From positions 1 to 54,259 of the forward strand of contig LNEJ01000041.1 of assembly GCA_001464965.1 (NCBI GenBank): a stretch of 54,259 bases of DNA. The letters run 5' to 3'. How positions within the stretch are numbered: position 1 is the stretch's first letter; each line of letters begins with the position of its first letter. This document shows, one piece after another, positions 9,501-16,900 of the stretch. The notes beneath the pieces were generated by a model, which saw only the letters and a program-made list of their open reading frames with translations, had not been told where the DNA came from and made no database searches. Source of the stretch: Gammaproteobacteria bacterium Ga0074134. Lineage in GTDB: Bacteria > Pseudomonadota > Gammaproteobacteria > Ga0077554 > Ga007554. The position numbers and the translations under genes are program-made.

Positions 9501-12500
9501 TGTTGAGTATGCCGGTATTGGCGCTGCCCATCGTAAAGGTTAGTGTGCTGACGTTGCCGCTGACAATGCTGGACGGGCCGAATGCCTTGGCAATGGTCGG
9601 CGCGCTCAGTGGCGGTGTGGTGACGACAAGATTCGCCGACGCGGTGGCGCTGGTGTTGGCATTGGCCGATGTCACCGTACCCGTGGTGTTGGCTATGCCG
9701 GGCGAGGCGGCAACCACGGTGCTGGTGACGGCAACGCTGATGCTGCAACTGCCCGTGCCGCCGGCATTGAACGGTATCGTCGCGCCGCTAATGGCGATGG
9801 AGGTGTCGTTGGCGGTGCTGCCCACCGTCACCGTGCCGCCGCAGGTATTAGTGAAACCCGGTATGGAAAACACCTTCATTCCCGCCGGGAAAATATCGCT
9901 CCACGCCGCGCCAGTGATAGCTTGTGTAGTAGATGGATTGGTGATGGTTAAGGTCAGGGTCGTGCTGGTGTTAGCGACAATGGTGCTGGGGCTGAAGCTT
10001 TTGGCAACCGTGGGTGCCGCCAAACGCACGGCCAGCGGTGCAGTGGCGGCAACGGTGTTGCCACCGCCCTCGGTGGTGTTGAGAAAGCCTATGGTGGGTG
10101 TGGCCGGAACGGTGTTGATGTAGTCGCCCGCCAAACTTGCCTTGACGTGGACTGTGATGGAGCAACTTCCGTTGGCAGGTATGGTGCCGCCCGCCAATTT
10201 GATGCCCACCGCGCCCACCGCCAATGCGGCACCGGCATTGTTCGTCAGCGTGCCGCTGCACGTGTTAGTGGTGATGAGGTCGGCCAGTGTCATGGCGCCC
10301 GGCGTGGCCGGGAAAACATCGGTAAATGTTGCACCGGTCAGGGCAACGGAATTACCGTTCTCCAGGATAAGCTGCAAGGTTGTTACGCCGGTGACAGGCA
10401 GAATCGGACTAGTGAGGAACGATTTGGTAATCGTGGGCGCGGCGAGCACGGTGATGTCGGCCGTCGCGGCGCTACCATTGGACGCAGCGGCGGGGCCGGT
10501 CACTGTCAGACCGCCGGCTGTAATGGTGTTGACTTTGAGGCCAACGGTCGTGCCAGTGATCAGTGCGGTGACAGTACAGGAGCCGCTGGCCGGGATGGTG
10601 CCGCCTGAGAGGGAGAGGGTCGAGCTGGTCGCGGCTTTGGTGCCCACGCAAGTGCCGCCAGGCGTGGATGCGGTCAGGCCGTTGGGCAGTGTGTCGATGA
10701 AGGCCGCTCCCGTCATGGCTGTCGCCGTGGGGTTGCTCAAGGTGACGGTAAGCGTGGCAGTGCCATTCAGCGGGATGGTGGCGGTGCTGAATGCCTTGCC
10801 GATATTGGGCCGCGCCACGTTCAAGGTCGCGCTGGCGGCAACCACGTTGGGGCCTATGCTGGAGCTTACTGCGCCTGCGGCGAGGGTGTTGGTGTAGGTG
10901 CCGCTGGTGGCCGATTGCACATTCACCGTTATCGCGCAGCTACTGCCTGCGGCAAGCGTAGTGGCGCCTGAAAGGGTCAATGTGCCGGGATTAGTCGCGG
11001 TCGCGCTTGCCGTCGCAGTACCGCCGCAGGTGTTCGTGGTGGTGTTGTTGGTATTCACGAGTCCCGCAGGATAAGTATCGGTAAACGCCAGGCCTGTGAT
11101 GGTGGCGCCCGTGATGTTAGTCAGCGTGATGGTCATCAGTGTCGCCGTGTTGGCGGCAACGATTGTGGCGGCGAAGGTCTTGGTCACTTGCGGGCTGGCG
11201 ATTTCTAGCGTTGCCACTGCCGCTGTGCTACTGCTGCCGCCGCTGGTGGTGAGCGCATTGACGGGGATCGTATTGATATAAGAGCCGCCCGCAGGCGCTT
11301 TTACCCGTACGGTGATGGTACATACGTTACCGGCTGGAATGGTGCCGCCCGTGAGTTTGACGCTGGTACTGCCGGCCGCAAGCGCACCACCGGCTGCCGT
11401 GGTAAGCGTGCCGCCGCAGGTGTTGGTGGTCGTGGTGTCAAACAGCGTCATCGCCCCTGGTACCGTGGGGAAGGTGTCGGTGAACGTGGCTGCAGTCATG
11501 GCAGATACGCTGGGGTTGGTCAGCGTGATGGTGAGCGTTGCAACCACGTTGGAGGCAACCGTGCCGGGCGAAAACGATTTGCTGATGGCGGGGGCCGGAG
11601 TGACGGTTAACGTCTGGCTACCTGCGGTGCTGGCACCGGCATTGCTGCTGGTGACCGCACCGGCGGGAATGGTGTTGACGTAACTGCCGGCAGTGTTCGC
11701 CGTGACGCCGGCGGAGAAGGTGCATGAACCGCTGGCGGGAATGCTCGCGCCGGTCAACGCCAATACAATCCCGGACGGCGTCGCTGTTACTGTCCCGCCG
11801 GTACAGGTGGTCGCCGCGTTGGCCGGAGTGGCGATAAGCATCCCGCCAGGCAGATTGTCGGTGACATTGACGCCGGTAATGGCGGTGGCATTGGGGTTGG
11901 TCAGCGTCACCGTCAAGGTGCTCGTGCCGCCCGCGCCGATGCTGGCAGGCGAAAACGCCTTGTTCACGGTGGGGCCGCTCAAGCCGCTATTGACGGCCGA
12001 CACCGTGATCACCGGGCTGGGGCCAGCGCCATCGGGGTCGATGCTCGCCAGGTTGTTGACGGTCGCTCCGCTGGTGGCGACAACGCTGAATTGCACTGTC
12101 GCGCTGGCGCCGACGGCAATTACACCCGCTGCTTGACCCGCGCTATTGACGGGCGCGGCGGTGGTGAACGGCATGGTGCTGCCAGGCCCATCGGCTATCG
12201 CGACGCCGTTGAGCTTGGTGCTTCCGGCCACATATGTTGTCCCTGCCGGAATCGGGTCGGCCAGGGTTGTCCCTGCCGTGTTGATCAAGCCCGTATTGGG
12301 AATGGTGATAGTGTAGGTTGCCGTTTGCCCGCCCACCAGCGCACCCGTTGGCGATACCGTTTTAAATGGCTCAAGCCGTGCGGTACTCGTGGTAACGGTG
12401 CCTGTTGTCACGCTGCCGGTTTGCGCGGCCACGCCGGCACAGGCGATGTAGGTGTAGGTCCATCGTGCCGCATTGTCGAATTTGGCGGGTGCGGGCGAGG

Positions 12501-13941
12501 CGGGCAGCCCGATTACATTGACGCGAAATGACACCCGCACGATCGAGCCGACCGCCACAGTGCCGATTGTAATTCCGCTGACCGGATCGGCACCGGTCTG
12601 CACTACACCGGTCTGCACCGTCGGGTTGTTGGGCAAGGGCGGGTTGGTGTCGACCATCACGCTGCCGGGAACCAGGCTGGTGCCAGACGGGATGTTGTCA
12701 TAAAGCACCACTCCCGTGGCCGCGCCGTTACCCGGCCGGTTGTCGAGATCAATGGAATAAATTAACTGGTCACCCACGAATGTGGTGGTCTTGTTGACTT
12801 GCTTTACCGTGACGGGAAATACCGGTGTGTTGACGTTGATTTGCAGGCCGAGCGCGCTGATTGCATAGACATCACCTGTACTCGTGCCTTGCGCGAACGC
12901 GGTGGTTTGCCCGTTGGTGAGCAGCGCAGACGCATCGACGTTGGTGATGTCGTAAGCCTGCCGGGCGAGAGCCAGGTTGCCGCCCAACGGTTGATTGACA
13001 GTGCCAAAAGTGCCCGAGGTATTCAGCGTGCCGGAATCGCCGTTGATCTGGCTGGCGAAGAAGTTGCCGATGGGGTTGTTGGGGCCGGAGACACGGTGGG
13101 TCGTGGCGTTTAGGACACTGGTCGGGCCAAACAACATGGTGTCGCCCGTGCCACCTGCATCGCCCTCGATGGCGCTAACGGCAAGCCGCCCATTGACTGG
13201 CCCCGTGCCCGGTGTGCAAAAACCGCTCACGGCAGCGACCGCGCCGCCCGAAGGTTCGTTGCCGACGAAAATCGTCAGGTTGCGCGCAGGTTGCGCCGGA
13301 TCGGCATAAACTACCGCCAACGTCCAACCGGCCCCATCGGTAGTAGACGTGTCGACCAAAGCCGGGACGCCGCCCGCGCTGTAGGTTCCGCTGCCGCCAA
13401 TCTGCACCAGGCCGGTGACGGTGGCGGAGCGCGTGTAGTAGTTGGCCGAGTTACTGGCGGTGCTGATGCTGGGCGCAATGACGTAGCTGCCTGCGGGGGT
13501 GATGAATCTAACGCTGGTGCTGCTCGCCACTGTAGTTGTAATGGCGCCGCCCAGTTTGCCGGTCCAGATCAGTTCGGCGTGAAGTACCGTAGCGCCGATG
13601 GGGATGGAAAGCTGCGCACGCGAAAGGTTGGATGCCCAGGCCAAGGTGGTGCCCGCCGGATAGCCAGCAACATTGGTGGACAAATCAGCCGCGATAAAAG
13701 CCCCGGCTTGACCGGAGGTGACTGTGTCATTCAACCCAAGCGTGTTGCCGGTAAAGGTGATGGCGCCTTTTTGGATGGTGTTATACACCTGCACATAGGC
13801 GGCCTGCGTCGACGGTATTGCGATCAGCAACGCAAGACAGGCGATTACAATCGCGCCAGCCAGCCACTTCCGGACACGGGTCATGCCGGTCGGCATGCCC
13901 CGCATCATGGTGGCGAAAAAATTCTTCGGCGAAATTGTCAT
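6520..13941 (-). CDS. Giant secreted DUF11-repeat surface protein, 2473 aa
   Basis: A secreted stalk-like protein. A signal peptide lies near residues 24-48 (helix LAGAIVIACLALLIAI, cut near TQA-AYV). Residues 48-370 form a unique head with a WTLAVVYADP segment seen in the heads of other DUF11 proteins. Two DUF11 modules follow (370-650), then seven modules of about 125 aa that begin with a KSFSP-type motif and each hold a cysteine pair (NTCGGT ... CTI). Next come three closely similar modules of about 145 aa beginning KTTSTP, two SdrD-B-like modules (GTTYKDANHN and GTVFNDTG) and a last DUF11 module. There is no C-terminal barrel, LPXTG or PEP-CTERM sorting signal. It lies 18 bp after the barrel protein gene and is surely co-transcribed with it. 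The export route across the outer membrane is not visible. Confidence 0.85.
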   Translation of the reverse strand: MTISPKNFFATMMRGMPTGMTRVRKWLAGAIVIACLALLIAIPSTQAAYVQVYNTIQKGAITFTGNTLGLNDTVTSGQAGAFIAADLSTNVAGYPAGTTLAWASNLSRAQLSIPIGATVLHAELIWTGKLGGAITTTVASSTSVRFITPAGSYVIAPSISTASNSANYYTRSATVTGLVQIGGSGTYSAGGVPALVDTSTTDGAGWTLAVVYADPAQPARNLTIFVGNEPSGGAVAAVSGFCTPGTGPVNGRLAVSAIEGDAGGTGDTMLFGPTSVLNATTHRVSGPNNPIGNFFASQINGDSGTLNTSGTFGTVNQPLGGNLALARQAYDITNVDASALLTNGQTTAFAQGTSTGDVYAISALGLQINVNTPVFPVTVKQVNKTTTFVGDQLIYSIDLDNRPGNGAATGVVLYDNIPSGTSLVPGSVMVDTNPPLPNNPTVQTGVVQTGADPVSGITIGTVAVGSIVRVSFRVNVIGLPASPAPAKFDNAARWTYTYIACAGVAAQTGSVTTGTVTTSTARLEPFKTVSPTGALVGGQTATYTITIPNTGLINTAGTTLADPIPAGTTYVAGSTKLNGVAIADGPGSTMPFTTAAPVNSAGQAAGVIAVGASATVQFSVVATSGATVNNLASIDPDGAGPSPVITVSAVNSGLSGPTVNKAFSPASIGAGGTSTLTVTLTNPNATAITGVNVTDNLPGGMLIATPANAATTCTGGTVTATPSGIVLALTGASIPASGSCTFSAGVTANTAGSYVNTIPAGAVTSSNAGASTAGSQTLTVTPAPAISKSFSPGTVASNVVATLTITLTNPSVSAMTAATFTDTFPTVPGAMTLFDTTTTNTCGGTLTTAAGGALAAGSTSVKLTGGTIPAGNVCTITVRVKAPAGGSYINTIPVNALTTSGGSSSTAAVATLEIASPQVTKTFAATIVAANTATLMTITLTNITGATITGLAFTDTYPAGLVNTNNTTTNTCGGTATASATATNPGTLTLSGATTLAAGSSCAITVNVQSATSGTYTNTLAAGAVSSSIGPNVVAASATLNVARPNIGKAFSTATIPLNGTATLTVTLSNPTATAMTGAAFIDTLPNGLTASTPGGTCVGTKAATSSTLSLSGGTIPASGSCTVTALITGTTVGLKVNTITAGGLTVTGPAAASNGSAATADITVLAAPTITKSFLTSPILPVTGVTTLQLILENGNSVALTGATFTDVFPATPGAMTLADLITTNTCSGTLTNNAGAALAVGAVGIKLAGGTIPANGSCSITVHVKASLAGDYINTVPATPTIGFLNTTEGGGNTVAATAPLAVRLAAPTVAKSFSPSTIVANTSTTLTLTITNPSTTQAITGAAWSDIFPAGMKVFSIPGFTNTCGGTVTVGSTANDTSIAISGATIPFNAGGTGSCSISVAVTSTVVAASPGIANTTGTVTSANANTSATASANLVVTTPPLSAPTIAKAFGPSSIVSGNVSTLTFTMGSANTGILNNANFTDTLINMSVASSTIGGTCTGVTNSPALVIGATALNLTVPNLPPGGCTVSVQVTSSTLGTHSNTASGVTTTQTPTAGTGSNTVTLTVANVPLTVTKTTSTPTIVNTASGTTATYTVTVTNGGTAAAIGVKVTDVLPITAPTAGGITYASTTSVTLNGTAVAASGYTVGGTTAAPQWDTNPAGGFTINAGQTLVITFVANVANTVVDGTYNNSANVTSTNANIINNFDGAASATENVTVTSPILVVTKTTSTPTVVNTSTGTTATYTVTVTNSGTANATGVVLTDTLPSGFSFGGGAAVTLNGTLLASTVYTETAGATPTWTTSPAGGFTINTGQTLQVVFTATVVNSVADGTYNNSASVVSTNAKTLTNFDGTAATENVTITSAVLTVVKTTSTPVVTNLGTGTTATYTIAVTNSGTANATSVKVTDTLPAGFTYGSTTSVTLNGSVFTTYAATGTTVPQWDTSPTGGFTISAGKTLVITFVADVAPAVATGSTYSNSASAVSSNAKIITNFNGTSNTSDDVTVTALAGVNVSGTTYKDANHNLQQDSSETGTGLVLYAKLIAASGTTALQAVAVNTTSGAYTFPTVVAGGYRIILDSNNSLADITPTVPAGWLGTEMPDFTRTNIQVANTDLQNLNFGLYNGGKLSGTVFNDTGTGGGIANNGIKEAGETSIAGVVVKATNSAGTVIFDSTTTNADGNYTLWVPTAVVAATLKIVELNLGGYLSTGGAIGNTGGSYDRPTDTVTLSNVTGGIFAGVNFADAPVNRLAADSQQSALPGNAVFYAHRFNAGSAGTVNFSAVSDNGWPVALYRDSNCNSQLDTGEPIIIGAISIMANEQVCVIDKITIPPGATLNAQDKTTIGAGFSYTNASPALSTTLTLTDITHVGSAGLALIKSIDKLTVQLGEHITYTITYQNNGSAPVSAIVLRDATPAYTTFLSANCIGALPSGITACAVSTQPAAGAKGTIEWTLTGGLSPAASGQVSFTVQVDN

Positions 13942-13959
13942 TGTCGTATCCCTACCCTG

Positions 13960-16900
13960 TCAGAAAGTCGTTTCATCGAATTTGAAGCGCAGCCGCAGAT
14001 AGGCGCCGGGATTGGTATAGTCCGCGCCCGCCAGATCCTTGTCCGTGTAACCGAAGAAATTGTAACCGCCCGCCACCCACAGATTGTCCATCACCCGATA
14101 GCCGACCTCCGGGCCGGCGCCGAAGTGGTGGCTGCGAAAGCCGTTGCTGAAAAAACTGAAAGCGTTCAGGCCGGCGTCCCAGCGCTTGGCGAATTCATAG
14201 ATGGCGCGCGCACTAAGCAGATGCAAGGCGTTGGTGCTTTCCAGACGATTGGAAGTCTCGCTGGCCCACTTGCCGGCGTAGCGGCCGGAAAGTTGCAGCG
14301 CCCGCGATGGCTGGTAGTTTACATGGCTGGAGACAATACTCACATTACGCAACAGAGTGTCAGCGGAAGTTGTGGCGCCGCTTTTTTCGTAGCGTTGTTC
14401 GATGCGAAACAGCGCGTTCAGCAGATTGGTTTTATGGTCGCGGTAGGCCAGTCCCATCTGCATGCGGTCTTGGGTTGTATCCGCGACACCTTTGCCCTTG
14501 GTGATGTTCAAGGTGTTTCTGCCGAGGAAGGTCCATTCGTCGTTGAGCTTGTAGGCCAGGCCCTGCGTGCTGAGCAAGCTGTCACTGCTGGCGCTGCTGC
14601 GCAGTTCGAGCCGGGCGCTGCCTTTCCACAATGGGCTGCTGGTGTAATCTATGGCGCTGGTGATGGCCATGCTCTCGCTCGCGGCGTTTCCGTCTAGGCT
14701 GTGTGTGCGTTCGAAGCCGGTGTGCAGGTTAATGCCTGCGCCGAGGCGCCATTGGTTGCGCAGGCCAACAGCGGCTTGCGCCTCACGCCCGGCTAGCGCA
14801 TCGCGCAGGCGGTATTCACTGAACACATGTCCGCCACGCATATAGTCGGTATCCATGCCGACTACGGTGGCGTTGCGTTGTTGCAGTGGGTTCAATGCGT
14901 ACTGGTTGCCAAGGCTGGAAATAAGTTCGTGCCTTATATAGAGGCGGCCACCACTGCTGAGCCGGTAGTCGCCGCCCAGCGCCGCCATGCGCTTATCGCT
15001 ATCGTTGACATCCTGCTCATATTCGCCGAACACGCCCACTTGAGATAGGCCAGGCACCTGGCCGGCCAGGCGGGCGCGCATGCTGGCGGTGTCTTTAATC
15101 GCTGTGGTCGCCGTGGCTGAATCCACATGGGTGGCGCGCACGCCAATTTCGCCGCGCAGGTTGCTGGTGAAGCTGTGCTCCAGCGCTACCTGGGCACCCT
15201 CGCGCTTGCTTTGCACTGAAATATCCTCGTTACTCAGGTATTCGCCCTTGAGGGTGTTGTTCTCACCTATCTTGTAGCTGAGCTTGGCGCCAGCTTCGGC
15301 GCGGCCTTTGGCAAGTGGCGAGGAGGGGTTGTCGAAAAGAAGATCGGAGCGTGCGATGCGGGCTTGCGCATTGAACCGGTCGCCTTCATGCCGCACTTCA
15401 AAATTTGTGGCATTACCTGTGCCGATGCCCGCTTTTTCGGTCTGTGCCAGTTCGGCGATGACTTTGGTGCGTTCGGCGGCCTGCATAACCACATTCACAC
15501 TCTTGAGTTCGCTCGGGTTCTGGGGGTTGTTATCCTTGACCAGCGAACCGCCTGCTTTTATGGAGTCACCGATGTTGATGTGCCCATCTGCACCGTATAC
15601 CCAGAATTTCTCGCCGCCTTGTTCCACCTCGTAGGTGACGCGAATGAAGTTGGGGTTGAGGTCGGCATCGAAACTTGGAATGGGTGCTTTGAAGAGCAGG
15701 CGGCCTGTCAGGTTTTCGATTTCGTAATCGCTGAAGCGTACCAGTGGCACGGTCTTGAGTATCAAGCCGTTCTGGTTGCGGTCGCGGGTGATGATTTCGA
15801 CTTTTTCGCTGTTTTGTATGAACGGTAAATTATTGATGAGGTAGGGGCCGGAAATACCTTTGGCGGGAAGGTTTTCTACCACAGAGCGCAAATTGTCCTG
15901 ACTGGCAAACACGTTGATGTTGGTTAACCCGTCTTCCTGATGGGCTTTCACACCGGTCAGGCTGCGATTGTAACGGCTCAGAACCCGTGCCTCGTTCCAA
16001 GATGACAGCGATTGGGTGTTGAAGTCGCCGTAAAGCACATGGGATTTACCCTGGTCGACCCGCACATAAAGCGGGCCGGTGGTTTGTGCGTCAAAACCTT
16101 TAATCGAAGCATCGCCGTATACGGGATAAAATTTGTCTGGCTGTATGTCACGGAACAGCCGTTCACGGGTGTTTTTGTCAGAATCATAGGCCATGGTGAG
16201 CAGATATTCTCCCAGTACTTTGCCCTTGAGGTACATGGCGGCACGCACGCCGGCCTGGGCCTTGCCATTGCTGCTGGCGCGCGAGAAATTGCGCAACTCT
16301 TGCTCGAACCCATCCTGTTTGCGTGCTGTCACGAGGGCGCTGGTATCCAGCCTGCGCAGATTGATTGCGCCCTCGATGATGCCGGAGGCTATCATCGGCC
16401 GCAGTTCGGGCACGAAGGTGAGTGACGCGCGCCCCTTGACTGACCCGGCGGACGCCATGATTTGTATTTCGCCCGGCTCTCTGGGTGACTCCATGTCCAG
16501 ATCGGCCTTGCCGCCTTCGACGAAGATCTGGATGCCCGGCTCCTTGTCGTCGAGGTCGCGCACCTTCCACACGCCGGCACTGGATTCCAATGTGACGGGG
16601 GTTCGCGCGGTCATTGGTACGCCATCGGCATCGGCCAGCGACAAGGTGATTTTGACGGGTGTTTTGCCGTCGGCAGGCAAGCTTTGGCCGGGGCCTTCAA
16701 TATTGATTGCTCCCAGTTTTCCCGGAGCGAGCACGGTAATGCCGTGCCGGCCACGCGCATTTCCAAAGTCGTCATATTGGGTAAGCTCTAGGGTGTTTTT
16801 TCCGGGTACCAGTGAAATGCCGATATATTCCCACACCTGTAATTCTTTGCTTTCCAGCGCGCTGCGTTTGCCGACGCGCTCTTCGCCAATCTCATCACCG

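Noticed and set aside
7911-11975. Regularly spaced repeats that could suggest a CRISPR-like array
   Set aside because: The repeats are protein-coding modules of 125-145 codons in frame, far longer than CRISPR units, and no cas gene is present.
9314-14697. Long plus-strand open frames of 146-468 aa inside the giant DUF11 genes
   Set aside because: They are antisense to well-formed repeat proteins, have low-complexity composition (Val/Leu/Thr-rich or Arg/Gly-rich) that mirrors the repeats, and lack ribosome binding sites or family motifs.
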